The notes beneath the pieces were generated by a model. The model searched no databases. It was given only the letters and a program-made list of their open reading frames with translations, and had not been told where the DNA came from. A program made the position numbers and the translations under genes. Below, piece by piece: positions 34,037 through 44,058 of a stretch of 64,000 bases of DNA (within the stretch, counting starts at the first letter, position 1; the number at the start of each line of letters is the position of its first letter). This DNA is from Ardenticatenaceae bacterium (lineage in GTDB: Bacteria; Chloroflexota; Anaerolineae; Promineifilales; Promineifilaceae), in assembly GCA_020634565.1 (NCBI GenBank), contig JACKBN010000008.1:1-64000 (forward strand). The letters run 5' to 3'.

Positions 34037-34930
34037 TTAAACAATCTCTACGGCATTCACCGCCAACTTGCCCGCTTCTTCCAGACCCGCCAATGCCTGT
34101 CCCTTGGCGTTAATCCAGCGAATTGTGTAATTCTCTGCCAGCTTGTCTAACGCTTGCCACAAATCGGAATTTGCCACTGGCTGCTCGCCGTCTTTTTTCA
34201 TCCAGTTGCGCTTACGCCAGTTCCGAATCCACTGCGTAATCCCCTGATACAAATAATCTGACGTGGTAAAAATCTGCACTTCGCTGTTTGGGGGCAGCAG
34301 CAAAAGACCTTCAATAGCGGCCGTAATTTCCATGCGGTTGTTGGTCGTCTGCGGCTCGGAACCGCTGGCTTGCTCTGTTTCCGATCCTTCTTCCAGCACG
34401 GCTCCCCAGCCGCCCGGACCGGGATTGCCTTTGCAGGAAGAACGCAAGTAGAGGCGCGGCACATTTTGGTCAATCACATCACCAGGCGTAATCTCCAAAC
34501 GTGCGTCGCGGGCCAGTTTATCCACGCGCTCGTTAAATTCGTTCCCCGAGTGCCCTTTCACCCAATGCCACTCAATTTCGTGCGTTTTTACCAGCGGCCA
34601 AAGCGCCTGCCACAAATCGACATTTTGAATCGATTTGCCCTTCTTTTTCCAACCGCTGGCCGCCCAGCCATCAATCCATTCGGTGATGCCTTTGCGCAAA
34701 TATTCGGAGTCGGTGTAGAAGTCGATATCACACGGCCGTTTCAAAGCCTCCAGCGCTCGAATAGCGGCCGTTAACTCCATCCGGTTATTGGTAGCTTCGG
34801 GATCGTTGCCGGTGAGTACCTTTTCATGCTCACCAAAACGCAAGATGGCAGCCCAGCCCCCAATCCCAGGATTCGGGTCCGAGCCGCCATCACTATAAAT
34901 AATTACCTTGTCTTTTGAGGCGTCAGTCAA
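34037..34930 (-). CDS. Tandem RNase HI protein, second copy degenerate
   Basis: 297 residues, about twice a normal RNase HI. The start is TTG at 34930, 2 bases after the fprA-like stop, with AGGGAAAG as ribosome site. The first copy (residues 7-148) keeps the active-site set: Asp in IYSDGGSDPNPG, Glu in NNRMELTAAI, Asp in FYTDSEY and the late Asp in ERVDKLARDA. The second (about 160-297) begins YLRSSCKGNPGPGG, with Ser for the first Asp, and ends NAKGQALAGLEEAGKLAV without the last Asp. It keeps RMEITAAIEG and TTSDYLY. So one catalytic and one probably substrate-binding domain are expected for cutting RNA in RNA-DNA hybrids. Confidence 0.9.
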   Translation of the reverse strand: MTDASKDKVIIYSDGGSDPNPGIGGWAAILRFGEHEKVLTGNDPEATNNRMELTAAIRALEALKRPCDIDFYTDSEYLRKGITEWIDGWAASGWKKKGKSIQNVDLWQALWPLVKTHEIEWHWVKGHSGNEFNERVDKLARDARLEITPGDVIDQNVPRLYLRSSCKGNPGPGGWGAVLEEGSETEQASGSEPQTTNNRMEITAAIEGLLLLPPNSEVQIFTTSDYLYQGITQWIRNWRKRNWMKKDGEQPVANSDLWQALDKLAENYTIRWINAKGQALAGLEEAGKLAVNAVEIV

Positions 34931-34932
34931 AC

Positions 34933-36333
34933 CTATGCTTTCCCTAGCGCTTTCAGCATATCGTCCACTCGGGTGAACTTCACTCGGGGACGCCCGGCTT
35001 CAACACCAGCCGCCAATTCCAGCTCATCCAGCTTCACCCAATCATCATACGAGACAAAAGTGGGCTTGCGCGATTGGATTAGGTCAGCCACAGCTTCCTG
35101 TTCTGGATGAGTCGGCGCTAATGTTTTACCCTCAGCGAGATCAGCTAACATGCATTCGGCCGTTTCTACAGCATCCGGCTTATTGGTGCCAATAACACCG
35201 CTAGGGCCGCGCTTGATCCAGCCCGCCGTGTATTGACCCAGCACCGGTTCATTGCTGGCTGCGTCCAACACACGCCCCTTCTCATTCAAAATAACGCCCC
35301 AGCGCTCATGGAAGGGCACACCTTTTATGGGCACACCGCGATAACCAATTGAACGGAAAACCAGACCAACAGGAATTTCCTCAACCTGATCTGTAGCGCG
35401 TGGGCGCATAGTGCCTGTCTCTGTCTGGTAAAGTTCATTTTTAACCAGACGCATTGCCACCACTTCCCCATCTTCATTGCCGATAAGTTCAGTCGGTGAA
35501 ACCAGAAAACGAATCGTCAGCTTCTTTGGCTTACCAGACAGTTTTCGTGCCGCCAGTTCCTGAATAATCTCAATGTTGCGCATCGTTCCCCGATCCGCAT
35601 CCGCCAGAGAAGCCTGGCTCAAGGGGTCCAGTTCGGCTTCTTCGGGCAACACAACGGCATCAGCACCAGCCATTTCACCCAACTCTTTGGCTTCTGGAGG
35701 AGTAAAAGCAGCCTGGGCCGGACCACGCCGCCCCAGCATATAGACTTCTTTCACCTTACTTTGGCTGAGCTGCTCTAAAGCATAATCAGCAATATCTGTC
35801 TCCATCAATTCTTCACGCGTGCGGCACAAAATACGTGCCACGTCAACCGCCACGTTTCCGATACCAATCACCGCTACGCTTTCTTGGGACAAATCAAACT
35901 CATAATCGCGAAAGTCAGGATGGCCATTGTACCAAGCCACAAAATCCGTCGCCGGATGGCTGTTCTTCAAATCAATGCCGGGAATATCGAGATGACGATC
36001 GGTTTGCGCCCCCGTGGTATACACAATTTGATGGTAATGATCACGTAAATCTTCCACCGTTACATCTGTACCCAACTCGACGTTGCCAAAAAAACGAAAC
36101 TCGGGCTTCCGGGCCAACCGGTCAAATATCTTGGTAACCGATTTAATTTTCTGGTGATCAGGGGCAACACCATTGCGTACCAAACCAAACGGTGTCGGAA
36201 GCCGATCATACATATCGACTGTAACGTGAATACTTTTTTCTTTGAAGAGGCGTTCGGCCGTATAAAATCCAGCAGGGCCCGCGCCTACAATAGCGACACG
36301 TAGTGGGTTCGTCTCGCTGCCAATTTGAGACAT
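34933..36333 (-). CDS. Ferredoxin/adrenodoxin-type NADP reductase
   Basis: 466 residues with the ribosome site GAGGAGCAAT. The FAD-binding motif is VAIVGAGPAGFYTAERL, followed by PFGLVRNGVAPDHQ, the signature of the adrenodoxin reductase/FprA branch. The NADP site is VIGIGNVAVDVARIL. AGWIKRGPSGVIGTNKPDA near the C-terminus is also diagnostic. The enzyme passes electrons between NADPH and ferredoxin. The tandem RNase H gene is coupled to its end. Confidence 0.93.
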   Translation of the reverse strand: MSQIGSETNPLRVAIVGAGPAGFYTAERLFKEKSIHVTVDMYDRLPTPFGLVRNGVAPDHQKIKSVTKIFDRLARKPEFRFFGNVELGTDVTVEDLRDHYHQIVYTTGAQTDRHLDIPGIDLKNSHPATDFVAWYNGHPDFRDYEFDLSQESVAVIGIGNVAVDVARILCRTREELMETDIADYALEQLSQSKVKEVYMLGRRGPAQAAFTPPEAKELGEMAGADAVVLPEEAELDPLSQASLADADRGTMRNIEIIQELAARKLSGKPKKLTIRFLVSPTELIGNEDGEVVAMRLVKNELYQTETGTMRPRATDQVEEIPVGLVFRSIGYRGVPIKGVPFHERWGVILNEKGRVLDAASNEPVLGQYTAGWIKRGPSGVIGTNKPDAVETAECMLADLAEGKTLAPTHPEQEAVADLIQSRKPTFVSYDDWVKLDELELAAGVEAGRPRVKFTRVDDMLKALGKA

Positions 36334-36432
36334 TCTATTGCTCCTCTATAAATGAACTTTTCGCAGGCAAGCATCTAGCATCGCCACCAAAAAAGATGCG
36401 CCTGCGAATATGTGGGTTTTAAGGTGAAACGA

Positions 36433-36867
36433 TTAGTTTTCGGTGGCCAGGATTTGTGTTTCCAACGTATCAATCTGACCATGATAATAGTCACGCTGGG
36501 CCTTCAACACATCCCCAATAGAAATGATGCCTAGCAGGGTACCCTCTTCAACCACAGGCAGATGCCTGAAGCGTCGCTCCGTCATAACATTGGCCACAGA
36601 CATCAAATCATCCTGCGGTACACAGGTCACAACTTCGGCCGTCATCAGGTTCTCCACTGGCTGCATGAGCAAATCGCTCTCATCTAACAGCCGACGTACC
36701 ACATCGCGTTCAGAGAAGATGCCTGTTAAAGCTCCGGCGTCGCTTAAGACCACAAGTGCACCAATATTATGCTGGGCCAGTAAGGATAACGCTTCCCTTA
36801 CCGAGCTATTTGGGGCAACGGAGATAAGTTTATTGCCTTTTGTCGCTAAAATTGTACTGACTTTCAT
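36433..36867 (-). CDS. Two-CBS-domain protein
   Basis: 144 residues from ATG 36867, after GGGAG. Two CBS motifs form a Bateman module (VREALSLLAQHNIGALVVLS and TGIFSERDVVRRL; then DLMSVANVMTERRFRHLPVV and LGIISIGDVL). Such modules bind adenine nucleotides and regulate other proteins. No catalytic domain is attached. Confidence 0.92.
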   Translation of the reverse strand: MKVSTILATKGNKLISVAPNSSVREALSLLAQHNIGALVVLSDAGALTGIFSERDVVRRLLDESDLLMQPVENLMTAEVVTCVPQDDLMSVANVMTERRFRHLPVVEEGTLLGIISIGDVLKAQRDYYHGQIDTLETQILATEN

Positions 36868-36881
36868 CACATTTCTCCCGA

Positions 36882-38279
36882 TTAGTTCATCACATCACCA
36901 AGACGACTACAGGCTGGGCAGCTGCTATCTGGACGAATAATAGCATATCCGGCCTGGGGATCGCCATCTAGCTCATATTTGACAAAATCTAAATTGAACA
37001 CAATAGCCAGACGAACATAGCCACTATTTTTGGCAATTTGGGCAGCCTCCGCCAGCCAGGCGGCTTGCTCGTCCAGGCTGGTACCGGCTGCCCAGCTAAA
37101 CCCAGACGGCAAGCCATCAAAGCCATCGGCCGTGAGGTAACCAAACTCCGTCAAGCACAGATCACGCGTATTGCTGAACGCATTGCGATACAGCGTGAGC
37201 GTTGGCACATAGTACCAGCTGTAATGCCGATCGCCAGGATCGGCCGGGTGACCAGACGTGGCGCTCGGCGAGGTAGCTCCGGCATTGTAATGAACGCCTA
37301 CGCAGTCAAGATAGCTGGCCGCCCCTGCATTGCGCATCCCAGCCAGGTAACGGGCATCCGACCAGGCGTTGGTGTTGTTATCAAAACCCGTTGGGGCTAG
37401 AGCCCCAGAAACCACCAGTATGTTAGCATTTACCGCCTTGATGGTGGTATAGGCGGGGGCCAGCATATTGCTGACGTAAGAGTTAGGGCTGATTTGTCCA
37501 GCAGGCCACTCAAAATCAATATTCATCTCGTTCCAGATTTCCATGCCATCCGGGCCTAATTCGGCCACATCACGCACAAAATCAATGTAATCCAGAAAGT
37601 CTATACTGTTGGCCGCCGGATATGGTGTATCACCTGTCACGGTAACCAGAATCTTGAAGCCTTCACTGTGTGCTGAGTCAATGATAGCCTTCAAGTTTGC
37701 CAACGTATCTTCAGAGGGCCACTTATATTGGTACTTTATCCAGGTCATGCCCGATTCTTCCAGACGTCCGCGGTTTTCCAAGTTGAGTGTTTGGGCGCCC
37801 AGAGCAAACCCCTGCGCTGGCGGTGGTGAGGTAGGAACAGGGCCACCACCGGGAATCGTCAGGCGCTGCCCCACGTAGATGAGGTTGATATTGCTGATGC
37901 CACTGGCCTGGGCAATCGCGCTGACGGTGGTATTAAAGCGTCGGGCAATAGCGGAAAGAGTGTCTCCGGGCTGCACGATGTACGTTTGGCTGCCAGTTGG
38001 TGGGGTTGTTGGGGTCGGCGTGACACCGGGCGGTGGGGTTGGCGTCGGTGTGGCATCGCCAGAGGGAATTTCCAGCTCTTGACCAGCATAGATAAGATTG
38101 GGGTTGGTAATTTGGGGATTGGCCTGAAGGATAGCGGAAATGTTGGTGCCGAAGCGGCTGGCAATATTGGTCAGGGTATCTCCCCAGGTGACGCGGTACG
38201 TGAGGGCGGAAGCTACGGTTATGGTTACGAGCAACAGCAGCAGGGCCATTACAGAAGCAAGCCAACGCGATCGTTTCAT
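36882..38279 (-). CDS. Exported LysM-LysM glycosidase-fold protein
   Basis: 465 residues from ATG 38279, which follows CCAGGAGAGTACCC. A signal peptide (ASVMALLLLLVTITVASA) leads into two LysM modules (YRVTWGDTLTNIASRFGTNI; YIVQPGDTLSAIARRFNTTV), joined by Thr/Pro linkers, which bind peptidoglycan or chitin-like glycans. The TIM-barrel has GMEIWNEMNIDFEWP (acid/base Glu) and DLCLTEFGYL (nucleophile Glu). It is therefore a wall-associated glycosidase-like enzyme. Its ribosome site and promoter region face the divergent cystathionine synthase gene. Confidence 0.88.
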   Translation of the reverse strand: MKRSRWLASVMALLLLLVTITVASALTYRVTWGDTLTNIASRFGTNISAILQANPQITNPNLIYAGQELEIPSGDATPTPTPPPGVTPTPTTPPTGSQTYIVQPGDTLSAIARRFNTTVSAIAQASGISNINLIYVGQRLTIPGGGPVPTSPPPAQGFALGAQTLNLENRGRLEESGMTWIKYQYKWPSEDTLANLKAIIDSAHSEGFKILVTVTGDTPYPAANSIDFLDYIDFVRDVAELGPDGMEIWNEMNIDFEWPAGQISPNSYVSNMLAPAYTTIKAVNANILVVSGALAPTGFDNNTNAWSDARYLAGMRNAGAASYLDCVGVHYNAGATSPSATSGHPADPGDRHYSWYYVPTLTLYRNAFSNTRDLCLTEFGYLTADGFDGLPSGFSWAAGTSLDEQAAWLAEAAQIAKNSGYVRLAIVFNLDFVKYELDGDPQAGYAIIRPDSSCPACSRLGDVMN

Positions 38280-38492
38280 GGGTACTCTCCTGGTAAACAG
38301 CTGACGGTAACTGTCCACATTATAATCGGAGATTACATAAACACAAGGTGACAGGTTGGGGATCATTCCGTGTCTTTTCATTTCATCCTCGGCGACGGTT
38401 CGTGTATACTTGGCGCAGAATAGTTTTTTGGCGGCACACGGCCGTTTCTACCCCACCCCGTCCGCCACAGACCCGAAACAAACAGGAAATGT

Positions 38493-39926
38493 ATGGAACA
38501 CCTATTAACTGAATCAAGCGAAGAGCAACTAGAAGAGATGGAAATCTACAACAACATCATGGAAACCATCGGCAATACACCGCTGGTGCGGCTAAATTCC
38601 GTGGTGAGCGACCTGCCCTGTACCGTGCTGGCCAAGGTCGAGTTTTTTAACCCTGGCGGCTCCGTGAAAGACCGCATTGGCCCGGCCATCATTGAAGATG
38701 CCGAACGCAGCGGCAAGCTGAAACCAGGCGGCACGATTGTGGAATCCACCTCTGGTAACACGGGCGTAGGGCTGGCTATTGCCGCGGCGCTAAAAGGGTA
38801 TCGCTGCATTTTTGTGATGCCAGACAAGATGTCTCAAGAGAAAATTTTGCTACTGCGGGCGTTTGGGGCCCGGGTGGTGGTGACGCCAACGGCCGTTGAG
38901 CCAGATGATCCCCGCAGTTACTATTCCGTTGCCAACAAACTGGTTGAAGAAACACCCAATGCCATCCTGGCCAACCAGTATCACAACCCGGTAAACCCGC
39001 AGGCACACGTGGAGAGCACGGGGCCAGAAATTTGGCGGCAGACCAAAGGGCGCATCACCCATTTTGTAGCAGGCATGGGCACCGGCGGCACCATTTCTGG
39101 TACGGGGCGTTACCTCAAAAGCAAAAACCCGCATGTGAAAATTGTGGGGGTCGATCCCGTTGGCTCGATTTTGTATGAACTGCACCGCAGCGGCCGTTAC
39201 ACCAAAGCGGAAGGGTACAAAGTTGAGGGGATTGGCGAAGATTTTTTGCCCAGCACCACCGATTTAAGCGTCATTGACCAGATCGTGCAGGTAAACGATA
39301 AAGAGAGCTTTTTGATGGCCCGCCGCCTGGTGCGGGAAGAAGGCATCTTTGGCGGTGGCTCTTGCGGTTCGGCGGTGGCAGGAGCCGTTAAATATGCCCA
39401 CGACCAAAAGCTGGGCAAGGATGATGTGATGGTTGTCATCCTGCCAGATTCCGGCTCACGCTACCTGAGCAAACTGTTTGATGACGAATGGCTGCGCGAA
39501 AATGGCTTCCTGGAGCAAACCTGGGTTGATTTCCGGGCGGCGGACATTCAGGCAGCTAAAAGCGAAGGGGATGTTATCACGGCCAAACCCTCTGACTTGA
39601 TGACGGACGTGGTAGCCTTGATGAAGCAGTACAACGTGTCGCAGCTGCCGGTTTTGGATGAAAACGGCCGTCTTCTCGGTGTTGTCTCTGAAATTGACCT
39701 GCTGAACCACATCCTGCTCACCAACCACGCCAGCCATGCGCCGGACGAAACAATTGAGTCTATCATCGAGACAAATGTGCCCGTGGTTCGGCCCAGCGCG
39801 CCGCTGGAAACGCTGGTGGGCATCTTCGCCAAGCACAACGCCGTCATCATCGCCACCGACGACCAGGTGCAAGGCATTCTGACCAAAATTGATATTCTGG
39901 ACTTCCTTTCCACCCAGGTTCGCTAA
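38493..39926 (+). CDS. Cystathionine beta-synthase (PLP domain plus two CBS)
   Basis: 477 residues, preceded by AGGAAATG. The PLP-dependent domain carries the lysine in NPGGSVKDRIG, the substrate loop STSGNTGVGLAI and the phosphate cup GTGGTISGTGR. The C-terminal 130 residues are two CBS domains, as in the eukaryotic enzyme. It condenses serine (or O-acetylserine) with homocysteine or sulfide. No cystathionine gamma-lyase gene is adjacent, so cysteine synthase activity cannot be excluded. Confidence 0.9.
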   Translation: MEHLLTESSEEQLEEMEIYNNIMETIGNTPLVRLNSVVSDLPCTVLAKVEFFNPGGSVKDRIGPAIIEDAERSGKLKPGGTIVESTSGNTGVGLAIAAALKGYRCIFVMPDKMSQEKILLLRAFGARVVVTPTAVEPDDPRSYYSVANKLVEETPNAILANQYHNPVNPQAHVESTGPEIWRQTKGRITHFVAGMGTGGTISGTGRYLKSKNPHVKIVGVDPVGSILYELHRSGRYTKAEGYKVEGIGEDFLPSTTDLSVIDQIVQVNDKESFLMARRLVREEGIFGGGSCGSAVAGAVKYAHDQKLGKDDVMVVILPDSGSRYLSKLFDDEWLRENGFLEQTWVDFRAADIQAAKSEGDVITAKPSDLMTDVVALMKQYNVSQLPVLDENGRLLGVVSEIDLLNHILLTNHASHAPDETIESIIETNVPVVRPSAPLETLVGIFAKHNAVIIATDDQVQGILTKIDILDFLSTQVR

Positions 39927-39931
39927 AAAAT

Positions 39932-39964
39932 ATTTCCCCGGAAACGCCAAGTTTTCGGGGAAAT
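39932..39964 (+). terminator. Hairpin after cystathionine beta-synthase
   Basis: ATTTCCCCG (39932-39940) and CGGGGAAAT (39956-39964) are perfect complements, extended inward by GAAAC/GTTTT. No long T run follows, so some read-through into the MoxR gene is possible. Confidence 0.6.
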
Positions 39965-39982
39965 TTACCACAAGAGGTTTTC

Positions 39983-40918
39983 ATGATTGCTGAAACCGCC
40001 AAGAAGCTGCGCGAGAACATCCAAAAAGTGATTGTGGGCAAAGATGAAATTATTGATCTGGCCCTGATTGCCATGCTGACGGGCGGGCATCTGCTGCTGG
40101 AGGATGTGCCGGGCACGGGCAAAACCACGCTGGCGAAAACGATTGCCGCCTCGCTGGGCTGCACCTTCCGCCGCGTCCAGTTTACGCCTGACCTGCTGCC
40201 CTCTGACGTGACGGGCATCTATTTTTACAATCAGAGACAGCAGGAGTTTGAGTTTCGCCCTGGTCCGATTTTTGCCCAGATTTTGCTGGCAGATGAGATC
40301 AATCGGGCCACGCCGCGCACACAGGCCGCGCTGCTGGAAGCCATGCAGGAGCAGCAGGTGACGGTCGATATTGCCACGCATCGGTTGGAACGGCCGTTTC
40401 TCGTCATGGCCACCCAAAATCCGGTGGAATTAGAGGGCACGTTCCCCCTGCCGGAAGCGCAGCTTGACCGTTTCCTCATGAAGGTCGCCATCGGCTATCC
40501 TTCCGAAGCCGAAGAAAACAATATTTTGCTCCGTTTTGAGCAAGAAGACCCGCTAGAAACATTGGAAAAAGTGGTGGAGCCCGCCGAAATTATGGCTATG
40601 CAAGCCAACGTCACTAAAGTCCGTGTGGAAGAATCGGTGCGCAACTATATCGTCAACGTCTGCCGGGCTACGCGCAGCCACGAAGATATTGAGCTGGGGG
40701 CCAGCCCGCGCGCCACGATGGCCCTTTACCGCACCTGCCAGGCGCTGGCTGCCATTCGTGACCGCGCATTTGTCATTCCTGATGATGTCAAAACGATGGC
40801 CCCCTACGTGCTCACCCATCGCCTCATGGTCAATCCGCAAACCCGCCTGCGCGGTCGCCAACCGGAGGATATTATCCGCGATGTGGTGGCTACCGTAGCC
40901 GTACCCGTGGAAAATTGA
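39983..40918 (+). CDS. MoxR-family AAA+ ATPase
   Basis: 311 residues with AGAGG upstream. Walker A is EDVPGTGKTTLAKT and Walker B LLADEINRATPR; sensor 1 is MATQNPVELEGTFPLPEAQL, all typical of MoxR. It acts with VWA/DUF58 proteins as a chaperone that matures or remodels membrane or secreted complexes. It heads a three-gene row with DUF58 and DUF4129 proteins. Confidence 0.93.
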   Translation: MIAETAKKLRENIQKVIVGKDEIIDLALIAMLTGGHLLLEDVPGTGKTTLAKTIAASLGCTFRRVQFTPDLLPSDVTGIYFYNQRQQEFEFRPGPIFAQILLADEINRATPRTQAALLEAMQEQQVTVDIATHRLERPFLVMATQNPVELEGTFPLPEAQLDRFLMKVAIGYPSEAEENNILLRFEQEDPLETLEKVVEPAEIMAMQANVTKVRVEESVRNYIVNVCRATRSHEDIELGASPRATMALYRTCQALAAIRDRAFVIPDDVKTMAPYVLTHRLMVNPQTRLRGRQPEDIIRDVVATVAVPVEN

Positions 40919-40932
40919 TTGTCACTTGCTTT

Positions 40933-40986
40933 AGATTGGACCAATTTTGTATCGTACCGGTGACCATCAACTACGAAAAAATTGGT
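40933..40986. repeat. AGATTGGACCAATTT inverted repeat, copy 2
   Basis: The left arm at 40933-40948 matches the copy at 20303. The right arm keeps only AAAATTGGTC (40977-40986). It lies between MoxR and DUF58 genes of one row. Confidence 0.8.
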
Positions 40987-41005
40987 CTAGCCGCCGAGAG
41001 CTATC

Positions 41006-42475
41006 ATGTCCCAAAATATTGAGAACATTCATCTCGTCATTCGCGAAAACAGACGCCAAGCGGAACGGTTGGCTCGCCAAAACATTATGCGGGCGGCTGT
41101 TACCGGACAAGACCTGAAGGTAGAAGATGTGGCGATGGCGCGCGGGCTGGTTATGCGCGAACGAGAAAACTCGATTTTTAGCGATGCCTGGGTGCCGCTG
41201 GCGGTCATTTTTGTGATTATTGGTCTGGCAGCCGGGCGTCAGGCTGCCATGCTGGCGCTGGGGTTTGTGCTGCTGCTGATTGTGGGCGTGAGTACCGTCT
41301 GGAAAAATCTGTCGCTGCTGGGCGTTACCTACGAGCGCCGCTTTAATCGCAACCGTGTCTTTCCCGGCGAGTCCATCGAAATGACAATTACGGTGGGCAA
41401 CGACAAGCTGCTGCCGCTCACTTGGCTGCAATTTCGGGACGAACTGCCGGTAGCCGTAGAGGACGAGGATGCCATTGGCCAGGTGACGAGTGAGATGAAC
41501 GGCCGTTACACCCTGCTAAACACCTTCTCCTTGTACGGCCGTGAGCAAACCGAGCGCACCTTCACGTTACGCTTCCCCAAACGGGGCTTTTACAAGCTGG
41601 GTCCAGTCACCTACGAATCTGGCGATATCTTTACCCTGTTCACCCGCCAGCGAGACCATCTCTACCTGGATCAGCTTATCATTTTCCCGCAGATTTACCC
41701 GCTTGAAGAATTAGGGCTGCCCGCCAAAGAACCGTTCGGCGAGGTAAAGGTGTACCGCAGCCTGTTCACAGATCCCATCAAAACGCAAGGCGTGCGCGAT
41801 TACCAGCCGGGCGATCGCTTCCGGGATGTGCATTGGAAGGCAACGGCCGTTCGCGGCAGCTTGCAAACCAAAGTCTATGATCCGTCCACCGGCATGACGA
41901 TTGCCGTGTTCCTCAATGTGGCCACCTTTCCCAGACATTGGATGGGGTTTGACCCAGAACTGCTGGAGCGCGGCGTGAGCGTGGCCGGCTCAATCGCCAA
42001 CTACGGCATCCAGCAAGGTTGGGGCGTGGGCGTTTATGCCAATGGCTCTATCCCCAACTCCGACCAGCCCATTCGGGTGCAGCCAGGCCGCTCGCCCGAG
42101 CAATTGGCCCACATTCTGGAAGCGCTGGCTGCCGTCACCGAATTTGCCACTGGCTCCATCGAGAACATGATGATGCGCACCAGTCCGTCGCTGCCCTGGG
42201 CCAGTACGATTGTGTTGGTAACGGCCGTTGTCACCGATGAAATGATGGTGGCCCTGCTGCGGCTCAAAGAAGCGGGACGGCGCGTCGTGCTCATCTCTTT
42301 AGCAGATGAACCGCCGCCCAAAGGCTTAGGCAACATTCTGACTTACCACATTCCCGCCACCGTACCGGCCTTCCAGCAAGGGCATCAGGCCAGCACCGTT
42401 ACGGAAGCGGCTCTGAGCAGCATCCCCACACCAGAACCCGTGGGACTAGAATTCGAGCTGGAAAAAACAGTTTGA
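41006..42475 (+). CDS. DUF58 membrane protein
   Basis: 489 residues. Two membrane helices (about 65-105) are followed by a strand-rich segment (YERRFNRNRVFPGESIEMTI). The DUF58 signature KTQGVRDYQPGDRFRDVHWK lies near residue 255. A VWA-like fold follows (LQTKVYDPSTGMTIAVFLNV) but the metal-ion site is not complete. It is the usual partner of MoxR. Confidence 0.9.
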   Translation: MSQNIENIHLVIRENRRQAERLARQNIMRAAVTGQDLKVEDVAMARGLVMRERENSIFSDAWVPLAVIFVIIGLAAGRQAAMLALGFVLLLIVGVSTVWKNLSLLGVTYERRFNRNRVFPGESIEMTITVGNDKLLPLTWLQFRDELPVAVEDEDAIGQVTSEMNGRYTLLNTFSLYGREQTERTFTLRFPKRGFYKLGPVTYESGDIFTLFTRQRDHLYLDQLIIFPQIYPLEELGLPAKEPFGEVKVYRSLFTDPIKTQGVRDYQPGDRFRDVHWKATAVRGSLQTKVYDPSTGMTIAVFLNVATFPRHWMGFDPELLERGVSVAGSIANYGIQQGWGVGVYANGSIPNSDQPIRVQPGRSPEQLAHILEALAAVTEFATGSIENMMMRTSPSLPWASTIVLVTAVVTDEMMVALLRLKEAGRRVVLISLADEPPPKGLGNILTYHIPATVPAFQQGHQASTVTEAALSSIPTPEPVGLEFELEKTV

Positions 42476-42503
42476 AAATTATTTTGTGCTTTTGACCTAA
42501 ATT

Positions 42504-44033
42504 ATGCGCCTAACTGTTGATCACGAGGCCATGTCGCCACGCTATGAAAAGCTCCTGACCATCTGGGGTCATATCCAGCACGAGCTACTTTTTGTCAGCT
42601 GGGCATTGGCCGATGCGGCCCTGTTGGTTCCCTTTTTGCTGGGGGTTATGGGCTGGGCCCGGTATTGGGAGCCAGGCATTATGCTGCTGTGGCTGCTCAT
42701 GCTGATGCTCTTCGCTTTTAACCTGACACGGTTTATGAGCGCGCTCCAACTGCCGCCGCGGCACCAGCAAACCGTCATGGCACTTACGCTGTTCCTGGTC
42801 GTTATTTTTACGTTGCCCACTTTTTTCCACGGGGGTAGTCCAGTTTTTCGCTTTGGCTGGGTCGGGGAAATCATGGCAGATATCAACGAGCCAGGCAACG
42901 GTTTGTGGCTACGGGACATGATGACATTTGTTGTCCTGATGCTGGTTTGGATGCGCGGGCTACAGCTGGGCAGACGCGAATATAGCGTTCACCGTGCTGG
43001 CTTGCGGCTGCGAGTGGGCGGCCTTATTTTGGCTCCTGTGGTGATCTGGATGGCCAATACGCGCTTGCTGTGGGACAGTACGCCTTACATTTTGCTCTTT
43101 TTCCTGGCGGGGTTAACCGCACTCGCTCTCATCCGGGCTGAAGAGATTGAACGCGGCACGAACAGCCAGACTTTAGCTTTGAATCCTCGCTGGTTAACGG
43201 CCGTTTTCCTGGCCAGTCTTTTCATCATCTTTACTGCGGGCACAATGGCCGTTCTTGTTAGTGGAGAAGCGGCCAACACCGTCGTGGGCTGGCTGGCTCC
43301 CTTTTCCGACACGCTTAGAGTGACAGGGACGGTTGCTGTACTCACGTTCCTCTATCTATTAGTACCGATATTCGAGCTAGTGGAGTCCATTGTGCACTTC
43401 ATTGGTTCCATTTTTGCTTCGTTTTCTGATGAATGGGCGTATCTGGGCAAAATTGTGGGCAAATTTTTTATCGATCTACGCCGCCCCACGCTGCCCGCTA
43501 ATCCAGTTGCCCTTGAACCCATCGTTTTTGATGAGACGGGCACGCTTGTCATTGAAGTGAATCGCAATGAACAAATGATTATTTTGCTGCTGGCCATTGC
43601 CCTTATTTTGCTGGTAGCGCTGCTAGCCAACCGTTTGTATCGCGAAACGGCCGTTACCACACGCATCAGCCGCCGAACCACCAGCCGCCTGGATGAGGAC
43701 GAAGAGGGCAACCTGATGCAGCGTCTGTTGGGCCGTCTGGGTTTGTGGCGCAATTGGCAAACGGCCGTCTCGATCCGTCGCATCTACCGCAATATGCTGC
43801 ACGCCGCCGACGTCAGCGGCTATCCGCGTTTGGAAACCGAAACCCCTTATGAGTTTCTCAAAACCCTGGCTCAAGCGTGGCCCGAGAACAAAACCGAAAC
43901 CCAGCTTATCACCAATGCTTATGTGAAAGTGCGCTACGGTGAGCTGCCAGAAACACAAGAAGAAATTCAAGCCATTAAAGATGCATGGCGTGTCTTAGAA
44001 GTAACACCCCCTATTGAGCCGCTAGAAGCGTAA
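42504..44033 (+). CDS. Multi-pass membrane protein with C-terminal DUF4129
   Basis: 509 residues. At least eight hydrophobic helices cover residues about 30-380, with LLLAIALILLVALLA the last. The cytosolic tail (RRIYRNMLHAADVSGYPR, then TPYEFLKTLAQAWPE) is DUF4129, the segment that ends transglutaminase-like proteins of MoxR-DUF58 rows. The transglutaminase core itself is missing. Function in the complex is inferred. Confidence 0.82.
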   Translation: MRLTVDHEAMSPRYEKLLTIWGHIQHELLFVSWALADAALLVPFLLGVMGWARYWEPGIMLLWLLMLMLFAFNLTRFMSALQLPPRHQQTVMALTLFLVVIFTLPTFFHGGSPVFRFGWVGEIMADINEPGNGLWLRDMMTFVVLMLVWMRGLQLGRREYSVHRAGLRLRVGGLILAPVVIWMANTRLLWDSTPYILLFFLAGLTALALIRAEEIERGTNSQTLALNPRWLTAVFLASLFIIFTAGTMAVLVSGEAANTVVGWLAPFSDTLRVTGTVAVLTFLYLLVPIFELVESIVHFIGSIFASFSDEWAYLGKIVGKFFIDLRRPTLPANPVALEPIVFDETGTLVIEVNRNEQMIILLLAIALILLVALLANRLYRETAVTTRISRRTTSRLDEDEEGNLMQRLLGRLGLWRNWQTAVSIRRIYRNMLHAADVSGYPRLETETPYEFLKTLAQAWPENKTETQLITNAYVKVRYGELPETQEEIQAIKDAWRVLEVTPPIEPLEA

Positions 44034-44058
44034 CTGCCGTTCACCAGGAAAATCGACT

